Assembly (NCBI RefSeq): GCF_003046585.1
Contig: NZ_QAAE01000010.1
Coordinates: forward strand, 1-64,000
Source of the DNA: Nitrosomonas aestuarii
Lineage (GTDB): Bacteria; Pseudomonadota; Gammaproteobacteria; Burkholderiales; Nitrosomonadaceae
Length of the DNA: 64,000 bases
Direction: 5' to 3'
The notes under the pieces were generated by a model. It was given only the letters and a program-made list of their open reading frames with translations, did not search any database and was not told the DNA's origin. Both the position numbers and the translations under genes were made by a program. Positions 28,814 to 38,830 of this stretch are shown here, piece by piece; positions within the stretch are counted from its first letter, which is position 1, and each line of letters starts with the position of its first letter.

Positions 28814-29668
28814 ATGCGTTCACTCTGGATGCTGGTAGCCGCCTTTTTATTCGCCTGCATGGGCGTATTGGTCAAGCTCAGTACTGATCATTTTACAAGT
28901 ATCGAACTGGTTTTTTACCGCTCCTTAACAGGTGTTGCTGTAATCTACATTTTTGTGCGCTATCAGCGTCTCCCGCTCAGGACCAATCATTGGAAAACCC
29001 ATTGCAGCCGCGGTCTGGCAGGACTCGGCAGTCTGCTCATGTTTTTTTATTGCATCACCGAATTACCGTTAGCCACGGCTATTTCACTCAACTATACCTG
29101 GCCACTTTTTATGGCCATCTTTTCTACCTTTATTCTCAGAGAACAACTGCATTGGTCAATGGTTTTTGCCATCGCTTTAGGTTTTGCCGGCATCATTTTC
29201 CTTTTGCGCCCCACCTTGCATGACGAGCATTGGATAGCTGCATTGCTGGGACTGGCATCCGGTTTCTTTGCCGCCATTGCTTACATGAATGTAAAACAAC
29301 TGGGTAATCTGGGCGAGTCAGAATGGCGTATCGTTTTTTATTTTACCCTGATCAGCACATTGATAACCGGTGTCTGGTTACTGCTCACCGCCTTCAATCC
29401 GGTTACACAACAGAATTTTCATTTGCTAATTGGTATCGGCCTCACTGCAACGCTGGCACAACTGGCGATGACACGCGCCTACCGCACCGGAACGACACTG
29501 ATCGTCAGTTCACTGGGATATAGTACCGTGTTGTTTGCAGGTATCTGGGGCATATTCATCTGGAATGAAATACTGCCGCCAATTGCGTGGCTGGGCATGG
29601 GAATGATCATTCTTGGTGGCGCTTTAAGTGGCTTCCTGGGTCACAAAATCATGCCAAGAATGCGATAA
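28814..29668 (+). CDS. DMT-superfamily transporter (EamA repeats)
   Basis: A protein of about 284 aa with ten hydrophobic helices arranged as two EamA repeats, typical of drug/metabolite exporters of the DMT superfamily. N-terminal RSLWMLVAAFLFACMGVLVK and the second-half GIGLTATLAQLAMTRAYR are characteristic. I prefer the ATG at 28814 (MRSLWML); the frame begins at 28802. It follows the Rieske gene closely and the pair is probably co-transcribed; the solute is unknown. Confidence 0.88.
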   Translation: MRSLWMLVAAFLFACMGVLVKLSTDHFTSIELVFYRSLTGVAVIYIFVRYQRLPLRTNHWKTHCSRGLAGLGSLLMFFYCITELPLATAISLNYTWPLFMAIFSTFILREQLHWSMVFAIALGFAGIIFLLRPTLHDEHWIAALLGLASGFFAAIAYMNVKQLGNLGESEWRIVFYFTLISTLITGVWLLLTAFNPVTQQNFHLLIGIGLTATLAQLAMTRAYRTGTTLIVSSLGYSTVLFAGIWGIFIWNEILPPIAWLGMGMIILGGALSGFLGHKIMPRMR

Positions 29669-29839
29669 ATACGCGAAAATTAATCACTTTTCCAGTCCAG
29701 CCTATTTGACATTCTTTTATCATTTCTGCAAATATTTAAGCATACCAGTGACAGACGGGTATCATAGATATTGAATCATGTCGCCACAGATAGCGAACAC
29801 ATATCCCGCAATCGTTAATATAGCCCGAAATAAACTGAT

Positions 29840-30886
29840 ATGATGCATTATAGAAATCTTGGAAACACCCATACAAAAGTCAGCGTCATCTGTTTGGGCA
29901 CCATGACTTGGGGTCAGCAGAATACCCGCTCGGAAGCTTTCAAGCAGATGGATTACGCACTTGATGAAGGCGTTAATTTCTTTGACACGGCTGAACTCTA
30001 TTCGATACCGCCGAAATCAGAAACTTATGGTCTTACTGAGATAATTATCGGTGAATGGTTAAAATCACGCGGTCAGCGCGACAAGGTCATTCTGGCCAGT
30101 AAAATTGCCGGCCCTGGCGCTGACTGGATACCGCATATCCGTCAGGGCCAGACAACTTTCAACCGAAAATATATTCAGTCAGCACTGGATGACAGTCTAA
30201 AACGCTTACAAACCGATTATATCGATCTTTATCAGCTGCATTGGCCGGAACGTAAAACCAATTATTTTGGACAACTGGGATTTATGCCGGAAGACGAGAC
30301 GCAGCAAACGTCATTTATTGAAACACTTCAAGCGCTCGATCAACAGGTACAAGTCGGAAAAATTCGCTTCATCGGTCTGTCGAATGAAACACCCTGGGGC
30401 GTTATGCGTTTCCTGCAGCTTTCCAAACAACACAATCTCCCCCGTGTCGTCAGCATTCAGAATCCCTATAATTTGCTGAATCGCAGTTATGAAGTCGGGC
30501 TGGCAGAAGTTTCATGGCGCGAAAAAGTCGGGTTATTGGCTTATTCCCCACTGGGTTTTGGCACGCTCTCGGGCAAATATCTCGGGGACAAAAAACCAGC
30601 AGGATCGCGATTGAATTTATTCCCACACTATACACGTTACAGCAATTCTCACGCGACAAATGCAATCAGACAATATATTTCGCTGGCAAACAAGTATAAA
30701 CTTGATCCAGCGCAAATGGCACTGGCCTACGTTAACAGCCGCCCTTTTTTGACCAGCACAGTTATCGGTGCCACGACAATGCAGCAACTCAAAATGAACA
30801 TTGACAGCATAAAAACGGAGCTATCAGCAGAAGTGCTGGATGCAATTGAAACGATTCATCTTGACCATCCCAATCCAAGCCCCTGA
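29840..30886 (+). CDS. Aldo/keto reductase, Tas-like
   Basis: A 348-aa NADPH-dependent carbonyl reductase of the AKR superfamily. The catalytic tetrad can be placed: Asp in NFFDTAELY (with the Tyr), Lys in VILASKIAG and His in YQLHWPER. LGNTHTKVSVICLGTMTWG opens the barrel and the cofactor site is near LLAYSPLGFGTLSGKY. It lies 171 bases after the EamA gene on the same strand. Closest in style to E. coli Tas; substrate not known. Confidence 0.9.
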   Translation: MMHYRNLGNTHTKVSVICLGTMTWGQQNTRSEAFKQMDYALDEGVNFFDTAELYSIPPKSETYGLTEIIIGEWLKSRGQRDKVILASKIAGPGADWIPHIRQGQTTFNRKYIQSALDDSLKRLQTDYIDLYQLHWPERKTNYFGQLGFMPEDETQQTSFIETLQALDQQVQVGKIRFIGLSNETPWGVMRFLQLSKQHNLPRVVSIQNPYNLLNRSYEVGLAEVSWREKVGLLAYSPLGFGTLSGKYLGDKKPAGSRLNLFPHYTRYSNSHATNAIRQYISLANKYKLDPAQMALAYVNSRPFLTSTVIGATTMQQLKMNIDSIKTELSAEVLDAIETIHLDHPNPSP

Positions 30887-30947
30887 GTGACGATTAGCGC
30901 ATGTTTGATACATTCTGTACGGTTGCGAGCAGTATAGAAATTACTAA

Positions 30948-31781
30948 TTATGCACTTGGTTGTTTATTCGCGCCTACAATCTTCATCACATCTTCCGGCT
31001 GCAAATGCAATAAACTTCCAATTTCTTTATAATCATCTGGTAGTGCCGCATCATCCCAGCCATTTGCAGAATGCCTGGCCAGATTCACGGCCAGAAAAAC
31101 ATTTTGAACACGCTGCTGACTGGTAAGGTCTCCATCCATCAGTGTAATCAGCAATCCGGGTAGCGCCCATTTTTTTGCCAGTGCGTGCTGCAGTGCATGC
31201 AGTGTAAATCCAAGCACCTGCTCTTGGGCGTTATGACTACGCATTGTTTTGTCTTTTATTTGTAACGATTTGATAAATTGCATTTCCTTTGGAGAGAAAC
31301 ACCACATCAGTATTTCTGCAATATCATGCAATAATGCGGCAATGCGTACTTCTTCATAATGCAAATCTTGCAAGCGAACCGCCCAATCAAATGCATAATT
31401 TGAAGCCACCTTGGCACGATGCGTGACTTTCAACAAAGATAGCAATGCACCCATATGTTCACGCCCCATTACTTCCTCAACCAGCGGCGTGACAGGCACT
31501 TTCTTCAAAGCGCTTTCTATTCCGAGCATCATCAATACTTGCTCTACTTCCATGATTTCATGATCCTGAGCGCGTTGTTTACGATGTTGCAGATAGCGCA
31601 TAAGTTTGACAACCATCAAGGGGTCGCTTTTAATAATCTGAGCGATGTTGCGGGCACTTAGATTTTCTGGCTGCTCACACAATACTGACAATCTACGAGC
31701 AGTCTGTTTTAGCACAGGAATTTCGACCTGGCTCAAAAAATAAACCCATGCGTTTAGTTCCTTACTGCCTTGATTTGTCAT
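30948..31781 (-). CDS. HDOD domain protein
   Basis: A 277-aa cytoplasmic protein with an HDOD domain over most of its length: PVLKQTARRLSVLCEQPENL, then ARNIAQIIKSDPLMVVKLMRYLQ near residues 40-65 and EEVRIAALLHDIAEILMWCF near 145. HDOD proteins resemble HD phosphohydrolases but usually act as regulatory modules; one HD pair (LLHD) is retained here, though the full metal site is not obvious. No partner domain is attached. Convergent with the AKR gene. Confidence 0.85.
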   Translation of the reverse strand: MTNQGSKELNAWVYFLSQVEIPVLKQTARRLSVLCEQPENLSARNIAQIIKSDPLMVVKLMRYLQHRKQRAQDHEIMEVEQVLMMLGIESALKKVPVTPLVEEVMGREHMGALLSLLKVTHRAKVASNYAFDWAVRLQDLHYEEVRIAALLHDIAEILMWCFSPKEMQFIKSLQIKDKTMRSHNAQEQVLGFTLHALQHALAKKWALPGLLITLMDGDLTSQQRVQNVFLAVNLARHSANGWDDAALPDDYKEIGSLLHLQPEDVMKIVGANKQPSA

Positions 31782-31875
31782 GATCCACTCTCAAACTTGA
31801 TTATCACCGGATTTATATCATGACAACTGCAAATACTTCTTTACAAAAAGTGAGGTTAATTGGTTTTTATTTCGA

Positions 31876-32196
31876 TCATCCTGTCCATAGCGCCTCTAAA
31901 TTGTAATAATCACGTGCCTCCGGCTGCATGATATGTACAATGACCCCACCAAGATCAACCAATAACCATTCACCTGTTTGTTCTCCTTCAAGACTGAATA
32001 TGCAGCCGCCCGCATTTTTTACTTTTTCCTGCACATTACTGGCAAGCGCTTTTGTCTGGCGGGAAGAGCTTGCGCTCGCTATGACGATATAGTCAAACAT
32101 TGACGTAAGTTTAGCCACATCCAAGACTTTAATATCAAATGCTTTGATTTCTTCCAGTGCATCAACCGTAATTTTTACCAGTTTATTTGAATCCAT
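31876..32196 (-). CDS. rsfS: Ribosomal silencing factor RsfS
   Basis: RsfS binds L14 on the 50S subunit and blocks subunit joining in starvation. From ATG 32196, preceded by AGGAGAAA, it is 106 aa and holds the family pattern: VLDVAKLTSMFDYIVIASASSSRQTKALA and GEQTGEWLLVDLGGVIVHIMQPEARDYYNLE. The frame is open a further 29 codons upstream, but those bases belong to the end of nadD. The start overlaps nadD by 14 bases, the usual nadD-rsfS coupling. Confidence 0.95.
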   Translation of the reverse strand: MDSNKLVKITVDALEEIKAFDIKVLDVAKLTSMFDYIVIASASSSRQTKALASNVQEKVKNAGGCIFSLEGEQTGEWLLVDLGGVIVHIMQPEARDYYNLEALWTG

Positions 32197-32860
32197 TTTC
32201 TCCTGAATACAGGTGGTGAGTTTTAATATAATCTGAAACAGCTTCGGGTAATAAATAGCGTGTGCTTTTATCAGCCGCAACAAGCTTACGTATTCGTGTT
32301 GCAGAAATATCCAGCAGCGTTGTACGCGCGATATAAATCATACCACTGAATTGGTTTGCCAGATCAGTGGGGCAGGTTATCCAGCGCGATGCACATGCAT
32401 CTTGTATTATTGGCGGAAAATCGCTCCGATCCATCATCCGCATGCTGCCGGGACGATCCACAATAACCAAATGGCATAGCTGAAATATTTCAAGCCAATG
32501 ATGCCAGCGGTGAATCTTTAAAAAAGTATCGACCCCCATGATAAAACAGAGTGCAGCCTTTCCACTATACCCCGCATGATATTCCCTCAATGATTCCACT
32601 GTAGTACTCACGCCAGCGCGTTTTATTTCGCGCTCATCCAGAGAAAACCTCGAATTATTCTGTATGGAAAGTGCCACCATTCTAGCGCGGTGGTATTTCG
32701 ATGCAATCGGTGCTTTACGCAAACGCGGTTCACCTGCAGGCACAAAAAAAAACTGGTCGAACGCAATGGTATCAGCAAGCTCTTCAGCCACGCGCAAATG
32801 ACCGTAATGAATTGGATCGAATGTTCCGCCGTAAATACCGACCAGAGAGTAGTCAGTCAT
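32183..32860 (-). CDS. nadD: Nicotinate-nucleotide adenylyltransferase NadD
   Basis: Adds AMP to nicotinate mononucleotide to form deamido-NAD in NAD biosynthesis. The nucleotidyltransferase signature GIYGGTFDPIHYGHLRVAEE opens the protein, followed by FFVPAGEPRLRK and, near the C-terminus, ISATRIRKLV (the ISxTxxR motif). About 225 aa from ATG 32860; a TTG two codons earlier is also possible and neither has a clear ribosome binding site. It overlaps rsfS at its 3' end. Confidence 0.95.
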   Translation of the reverse strand: MTDYSLVGIYGGTFDPIHYGHLRVAEELADTIAFDQFFFVPAGEPRLRKAPIASKYHRARMVALSIQNNSRFSLDEREIKRAGVSTTVESLREYHAGYSGKAALCFIMGVDTFLKIHRWHHWLEIFQLCHLVIVDRPGSMRMMDRSDFPPIIQDACASRWITCPTDLANQFSGMIYIARTTLLDISATRIRKLVAADKSTRYLLPEAVSDYIKTHHLYSGENGFK

Positions 32861-32901
32861 AATCAATTTATAACGTAATCCAAATTAACATGTACGGTGC
32901 T

Positions 32902-34314
32902 TTACAACAGTGCCAGCCGCATATCCGTCAATACTTCTGCCAGATGTGAAGTAAATCGTGCTGCAGCTGCACCATCAATCACTCGGTGATCATAGGACAA
33001 TGAAAGTGGCAGCACCAATCGCGGCACAAATTGGTTTTCTCGATAAATCGGTTTATAAACAGCCTTGGAAACACCTAGGATGGCAACCTCAGGCGCATTA
33101 ATAATCGGCGTAAAAGCTGTACCACCAACACCACCTAAACTGGATATTGTAAAACTGGCACCCTGCATTTGAGTGGGTTTAAGTTTGCCTTCGCGCGCGA
33201 AAGCTGCCAGTTCACCTAATTCGCGCGCTATTGCTACGACACCTTTCTGATCAACGTCCCGGATAACGGGTACAACAAGACCATTGGCAGTGTCTACAGC
33301 AAAACCGATGTGATAATAGCGTTTGATAACCAGATTAGTTTCTCCGTTGGCGTTCTTATCCAACGATGCATTAAATTCTGGAAATTTTTTGAGTGATGCA
33401 ATCAACGCTTTCATTAAAAATGATAACAGTGTTAATTTGACTGCGTCCTTCTTTTCCGTTGTGTTTGACTCTTTACGCAATGCCTCCAGGTCGGTAATAT
33501 CCGCTTCATCAAATTGCGTCACATGCGGAATCATGATCCAGTTGCGATACAAATTTGCGCCGGCAATTTGTTTAATTCGTGACAAAGACTTTATTTCGAC
33601 AGGTCCGTGCTTTGCAAAATCGACTTGGGGCCAGGGCAACAAATCAAGTGCTGCAGCCATTCCTGTATTTTTGCTGTCCATTTGTACTTGTGATAATTTG
33701 GCTTTCACAAACGCCTGAACATCTTCTTTCAGAATACGTTGCTTGGGGCCGCTTCCTGTAATCAGATCCAGGTTAACACCCAATTCACGGGCAAAACGGC
33801 GTACTGACGGACCCGCGTGTGCTTTGGAAGAAACGGTTTCATCGCATGCTGCAATAACTGACGAATCGGTTTGTGGAATCTTTTTTTGTTCTGCTTCTGC
33901 TATGGACTCAGCTGTTGTCGTATTTTTGGCTGGTTGCAACTGAGATTGAGATTGAGCCTGCTCTTCGGAATCTTTGTCTAGTACTACTTCCTCACTATTC
34001 TCCGGTTTGTTCGATGGTTCAACATCTTTAGATTCCTCTACCGCCTCTGCTTCATCCGTCGCTTTTTCCGTCAGTTCCATAATTGCTATGGCTGTACCTT
34101 CTGAAACCTTGTCTCCAGACTTAACTTTGATTTCTTTGACCACACCTGAAAACGGCGCCGGGATATCGATCGTCGCCTTGTCAGATTCCAGTGCAATCAA
34201 GGGATCTTCCGCATTAACCTGACTTCCTGCTTTAATAAACACTTCGATAACAGGCACATCCTCAAAGTCTCCAATATCCGGAATGAATACTGTTTTAAGT
34301 TCTCCCACATGCAT
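32902..34314 (-). CDS. aceF: Pyruvate dehydrogenase E2, dihydrolipoyl acetyltransferase
   Basis: Core of the pyruvate dehydrogenase complex, transferring acetyl groups from the lipoyl arm to CoA. The 470-aa protein has one lipoyl domain with Lys46 in ESDKATID, a Glu/Ser/Ala-rich linker, the E1/E3-binding domain (PSVRRFARELGVNLDLITGSG) and the catalytic domain ending in SLSYDHRVIDGAAAARF. Only one lipoyl domain is present, whereas E. coli has three. It follows aceE by 95 bases; the E3 gene is not in the window. Confidence 0.97.
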   Translation of the reverse strand: MHVGELKTVFIPDIGDFEDVPVIEVFIKAGSQVNAEDPLIALESDKATIDIPAPFSGVVKEIKVKSGDKVSEGTAIAIMELTEKATDEAEAVEESKDVEPSNKPENSEEVVLDKDSEEQAQSQSQLQPAKNTTTAESIAEAEQKKIPQTDSSVIAACDETVSSKAHAGPSVRRFARELGVNLDLITGSGPKQRILKEDVQAFVKAKLSQVQMDSKNTGMAAALDLLPWPQVDFAKHGPVEIKSLSRIKQIAGANLYRNWIMIPHVTQFDEADITDLEALRKESNTTEKKDAVKLTLLSFLMKALIASLKKFPEFNASLDKNANGETNLVIKRYYHIGFAVDTANGLVVPVIRDVDQKGVVAIARELGELAAFAREGKLKPTQMQGASFTISSLGGVGGTAFTPIINAPEVAILGVSKAVYKPIYRENQFVPRLVLPLSLSYDHRVIDGAAAARFTSHLAEVLTDMRLALL

Positions 34315-34409
34315 TCCTTAAATGATAAAAACACGGAAAAGCAATTTTAATGTACCCAAAGTTGTTATATCTCTCTTAAACTTGATTATACAATTCAAAT
34401 ATCAAATGA

Positions 34410-37070
34410 TTATAATGTGACCGGATCTGGTTTTTCCGGATCGATACCAAATTGTTTAATTGCCTGCGTTACCTTATCTTTAGGTATCTTCTCATCATCC
34501 GCCAAAGCTTTGAGTGCAGCAATGGTTATATAGTAACGATCAATTTCAAAGAATTGACGCAGCTTATTGCGGGTATCAGAACGCCCAAAGCCATCTGTAC
34601 CCAGTACGCGATAACAACCCGGCACAAATTCACGGATCTGATCGGCATAAATTTTCATATAGTCAGTTGCAGCAATCACAGGACCAGTACGTTGTTGCAA
34701 ACAGTCTTCAACATGCGACGTCTTCGCCTTTTTTTCAGGATGCAGCATATTCCATCTGTTTACACGCAGGGCTTCGCGTCTTAATTCAGTGAAACTTGTG
34801 ACACTCCAGACATCCGCATTCACACCATAGTTTTTTTTCAGGATTTCGCCAGCCGCTATCACTTCACGCAGGATTGTGCCTGACCCCAGCAATTGCACGC
34901 GAGGACCTTTACTGCGCTTACCAACCTCACTGTAGAGATACATGCCTTTCAAAATATGCTGCTCAACACCCTTGGGCATTTCCGGATGCGGATAATTTTC
35001 GTTCATTACAGTGATGTAATAAAAAACATCTTGCTGGTCCTGATACATACGGCGCAGGCCATCTTGAATGATCACAGCCAACTCGTAGGCGAAGGTCGGA
35101 TCATAAGAAATACAATTCGGTATAGTAGAAGCAACAACATGACTATGACCATCTTCATGCTGCAATCCTTCACCATTGAGCGTAGTACGTCCGGCAGTTC
35201 CACCCATCAGAAAACCACGGCACCGCATGTCTCCTGCCGCCCAAATCAGATCTCCTACACGCTGAAAACCAAACATGGAATAAAAAATAAAAAAAGGAAT
35301 CATTTGTATGCCATGCGTACTGTATGCCGTTGCAGCAGCTATCCATGATGACAAAGCACCCGCTTCGTTTATGCCTTCCTGCAAAATCTGGCCATGTTTG
35401 TCTTCTTTGTAGTACATCAACTGATCTGCATCTTGTGGCGTATAAAGTTGTCCAACGGATGACCAAATACCCAACTGACGGAACATGCCTTCCATGCCAA
35501 AAGTGCGTGACTCATCGGCAACAATCGGCACAACATGTTTACCAATCTGCTTATCCTTAACCAATGTACCCAGGATACGCACGTAAGCCATCGTTGTTGA
35601 AGATTCACGGCCTTCACCACTTGCCTTCATCATGGGTTCAAAAGCTTTCAATGGTGGTATTTGCAACGGATCAGCCTGTCGTCTGCGACGATGATAGAAG
35701 CCACCCAATGCCTCACGGCGTTCCTGCATATAAACATATTCAGGCGCATCCTTGTCAAAGGTCAAGTAAGGGATATCATCAATCTTGTCATCAGGTATAT
35801 CCAGACCAAACCGATTACGAAACGCCTTTAACGAGGTGGTTCCCATTTTCTTCTGCTGATGCGTAATATTCTGCGCTTCACCGGCCTCGCCCATGCCATA
35901 ACCTTTAATCGTCTTGGCCAGAATAACCGTTGGCTGTCCTTTATGCTTCACCGCCTCGGCGTAGGCAGCATAAACTTTGTACGGATCATGGCCTCCCCTG
36001 TTCAGACGCCAGATATCATCGTCTGACATATTGGCAACCATTTCCAGCAATTCAGGATATTTACCGAAAAAATGCTTACGCACGTAAGCACCATCGCGGG
36101 ATTTGAAATTCTGATATTCGCCATCAACGCATTCCATCATACGTTTTTGCAACAATCCTTTGGTATCCTTCGCCAACAATGGATCCCAATATGAACCCCA
36201 TATCACTTTAATTACATTCCAACCCGCTCCCCGGAACGCCGCTTCCAACTCTTGAATAACCTTGCCGTTACCCCTGACCGGACCATCAAGACGCTGCAGA
36301 TTGCAATTGACCACAAAAATCAGATTATCCAGTTTCTCGCGCGATGCCAGCGTAATAGCACCCAGTGATTCAGGTTCATCCATTTCTCCGTCGCCCATAA
36401 ATGCCCATATTTTGCGACCTTCAGTATTTACCAGACCGCGGCTTCCCAGATATTTCATAAAACGGGCCTGATAAAGGGCCATTATAGGTCCAAGACCCAT
36501 GGATACAGTTGGGAATTGCCAGAATGAAGGCATAAGCCAGGGATGTGGATAGGAAGACAGACCATTACCACCTGCTTCTTGACGAAAATTGTTTAGTTGC
36601 TCTTCCGTCAATTCTCCGGCAAGAAAAGCATATGCATAAATACCAGGTGATGAGTGACCCTGCACATAAACCAGATCACCACCGTTATTCTCACTGGGAG
36701 AATGCCAGAAATGATTGTAACCGATATCATAAAGCGTAGCAGCTGACGCAAAACTAGCAATATGTCCACCTACATTGGTTGATCTGTTGGCTCTCAATAC
36801 CATTGCCATGGCATTCCAACGCACATACGAACGAATGCGGTGTTCTATGGCGTTATCACCCGGAGAGCGCTCTTCCTTGCCGGTCGGAATGGTATTAATA
36901 TAAGCGGTATTTGCACTATAAGGGAGATAAGTACCTGAACGACGGGCTTTTTCAACTAACCTTTCCAATAAAAAATGGGCGCGCTCAGGGCCCTCATTGA
37001 CTAATACAGACTCCAGTGCATCCAGCCATTCCTGAGTCTCTTGCGGGTCTATATCAGGTTGTGATTCCAT
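34410..37070 (-). CDS. aceE: Pyruvate dehydrogenase E1, homodimeric type
   Basis: Thiamine-diphosphate enzyme that decarboxylates pyruvate and acetylates the lipoyl group of AceF. The 886-aa length is that of the single-chain E1 of beta- and gammaproteobacteria. The TPP/Mg motif GDGEMDEPES with its distal Asn (FVVNCNLQRLDGPVRGN) lies near residues 230-265; further landmarks are GHSSPGIYAYAFLAGEL and FMGGTAGRTTLNGEGLQHEDGHS. It starts the aceE-aceF pair. No leader regulator site (PdhR-like) was recognised. Confidence 0.97.
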   Translation of the reverse strand: MESQPDIDPQETQEWLDALESVLVNEGPERAHFLLERLVEKARRSGTYLPYSANTAYINTIPTGKEERSPGDNAIEHRIRSYVRWNAMAMVLRANRSTNVGGHIASFASAATLYDIGYNHFWHSPSENNGGDLVYVQGHSSPGIYAYAFLAGELTEEQLNNFRQEAGGNGLSSYPHPWLMPSFWQFPTVSMGLGPIMALYQARFMKYLGSRGLVNTEGRKIWAFMGDGEMDEPESLGAITLASREKLDNLIFVVNCNLQRLDGPVRGNGKVIQELEAAFRGAGWNVIKVIWGSYWDPLLAKDTKGLLQKRMMECVDGEYQNFKSRDGAYVRKHFFGKYPELLEMVANMSDDDIWRLNRGGHDPYKVYAAYAEAVKHKGQPTVILAKTIKGYGMGEAGEAQNITHQQKKMGTTSLKAFRNRFGLDIPDDKIDDIPYLTFDKDAPEYVYMQERREALGGFYHRRRRQADPLQIPPLKAFEPMMKASGEGRESSTTMAYVRILGTLVKDKQIGKHVVPIVADESRTFGMEGMFRQLGIWSSVGQLYTPQDADQLMYYKEDKHGQILQEGINEAGALSSWIAAATAYSTHGIQMIPFFIFYSMFGFQRVGDLIWAAGDMRCRGFLMGGTAGRTTLNGEGLQHEDGHSHVVASTIPNCISYDPTFAYELAVIIQDGLRRMYQDQQDVFYYITVMNENYPHPEMPKGVEQHILKGMYLYSEVGKRSKGPRVQLLGSGTILREVIAAGEILKKNYGVNADVWSVTSFTELRREALRVNRWNMLHPEKKAKTSHVEDCLQQRTGPVIAATDYMKIYADQIREFVPGCYRVLGTDGFGRSDTRNKLRQFFEIDRYYITIAALKALADDEKIPKDKVTQAIKQFGIDPEKPDPVTL

Positions 37071-37152
37071 TATGTTCGGATCCCATTATATTAAACAGAA
37101 TTGTATGCATGCCTCGCTGTAAACCGTGTATATTTTTATTTATGCCAATTAT

Positions 37153-37998
37153 TTATACACGTTCAGCAGCCAGTATGGTATTGCACAATAACATGGTAAT
37201 TGTCATGGGCCCCACGCCGCCAGGAACCGGCGTGATATACCCCGCAACTTCTTTCACTGAGGAAAACTCAACATCACCACAAAGCTTACCGCTTGGTAAC
37301 CGATTGATACCAACATCAATAACCGTAGCACCTGGTTTAACCATTTCTGCTGTAATCATTAGAGGTTTGCCGGTAGCCACCACCAGAATATCAGCTGTAC
37401 GGGTAAACTGCGTCAAGTCTCGTGTTTTCGATGTGCATATTGTCACAGTCGCACTTCGCTCCAGTAACATCATCGCCATCGGCTTGCCAACAATATTACT
37501 GCGCCCAACAACAACAACATGCTTACTCTCAATTGCAATTTGATACTTTTCCAGCATAACCATCACACCATAAGGTGTACATGGGACAAAATTGGTATTC
37601 CCGGTAACTAATGCGCCCACATTATATAAATGAAAGCCATCAACATCTTTCTCTATCGCAATCGAAGTTATGACTTTATTATTTTCAAAATGTTCCGGCA
37701 GTGGCAGTTGCACCAGAATACCGTGGACATGCTTATTCTGATTGAGAATTCTAATACAATCCAACACCTCATCCTGTTGCGTACTGCTTGAAAAATGGTG
37801 CACCTCGGAATGTATGCCAATCTCACTACACGCTTTGACTTTGTTGCGTACATAAATCTCTGAAGCCGGATTATCACCGACCATAATAACAGCAAGTCCC
37901 GGTCTTTTTCCCTGCTCTGTCAGTCTGGATGCGCGAATTCTCCATTCCTCACGCACATTATGTGCAAGCAGTTTACCGTCAATGATCTGTGCGCTCAT
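37153..37998 (-). CDS. folD: Bifunctional methylene-THF dehydrogenase/cyclohydrolase FolD
   Basis: Interconverts 5,10-methylene-, methenyl- and 10-formyl-tetrahydrofolate with NADP. The 281-aa protein shows the catalytic Lys region [24 protein letters not shown], the Rossmann motif [16 protein letters not shown] and the end signature [15 protein letters not shown]. It sits close to metF, ahcY and metK, so one-carbon supply and the methyl cycle are neighbours on the chromosome though not in one transcript. Confidence 0.97.
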   Translation of the reverse strand: MSAQIIDGKLLAHNVREEWRIRASRLTEQGKRPGLAVIMVGDNPASEIYVRNKVKACSEIGIHSEVHHFSSSTQQDEVLDCIRILNQNKHVHGILVQLPLPEHFENNKVITSIAIEKDVDGFHLYNVGALVTGNTNFVPCTPYGVMVMLEKYQIAIESKHVVVVGRSNIVGKPMAMMLLERSATVTICTSKTRDLTQFTRTADILVVATGKPLMITAEMVKPGATVIDVGINRLPSGKLCGDVEFSSVKEVAGYITPVPGGVGPMTITMLLCNTILAAERV

Positions 37999-38026
37999 GC
38001 TCTCCAGTTGTTTATTATTTTGCAGT

Positions 38027-38701
38027 TCAAGTAGATTGTTTGGCCTTCTTGATTTTTAGATGATAAATTAACAACCCTACCAAGAACACTGGAATAACAA
38101 ATAATGCAGCTGATATCAGCCCCGCGGCAAGTATGGCCAACGTACTGTTACCCGGCATGAATAACGTTACAAACCAGATAACCACAAAAGCGACAAAAAG
38201 TCCGCCATACAACATTGTTTTTCTGCTGCGGTCGTAAAGTCTCCAGAAAGCACCAGAAACCTGAATATCATCGGTATAATGCTCAAAAACTTCCACCAGA
38301 CTATGATCATCAGGCCGGGAACCATAACCGATGGCAACAGCCAGTGCATTACTTCCGTCTTCCATTTTGGACATTTTTTTCAAAAACTCAACCCGTTTAG
38401 CGGCATCTTTGGGTTTCATATTATCCCGAACAAACATGGTGTCCAAGGCTTCAAAAGCCGTTTCTCGAGCGCTCTCAACATTATCGAGCTCTTCTGCATG
38501 TTTCCACATGACACCAAACAAATATAGCTGTGTGGTCATATCTCTGAACTCGGGCGCAAAATCGTAGTTTTTATCTTTCACAAAGCCTAGCTGGGTAGCC
38601 AGAATGTCACGTCCATGGTCTATACACGCATCAACTGGCGATATATCTGGAATAGATACTTTTTCAGTTTTTACTTCAGGGTCATTCTTTTTCTCTTCCA
38701 T
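38027..38701 (-). CDS. Membrane protein of unknown function
   Basis: About 224 aa from the ATG at 38701 (GTG 38713 is possible). The N-terminal two thirds are soluble, acidic and probably helical ([40 protein letters not shown]), followed by two membrane helices ([20 protein letters not shown] and [20 protein letters not shown]) and a short basic tail. I do not recognise the family. It sits 28 bases upstream of folD on the same strand, so the two may be co-transcribed. Confidence 0.6.
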   Translation of the reverse strand: MEEKKNDPEVKTEKVSIPDISPVDACIDHGRDILATQLGFVKDKNYDFAPEFRDMTTQLYLFGVMWKHAEELDNVESARETAFEALDTMFVRDNMKPKDAAKRVEFLKKMSKMEDGSNALAVAIGYGSRPDDHSLVEVFEHYTDDIQVSGAFWRLYDRSRKTMLYGGLFVAFVVIWFVTLFMPGNSTLAILAAGLISAALFVIPVFLVGLLIYHLKIKKAKQST

Positions 38702-38830
38702 TTTGAAAAACACCTTATATATTTTTGATGACTTTAAATATTTTCAGCATTATATACCTGCTTGCGTAATCTGAAAAAAGTTCATATCAACTCGAAAGTA
38801 ATCAAACTTGGAATACCTCACAGAATATCG

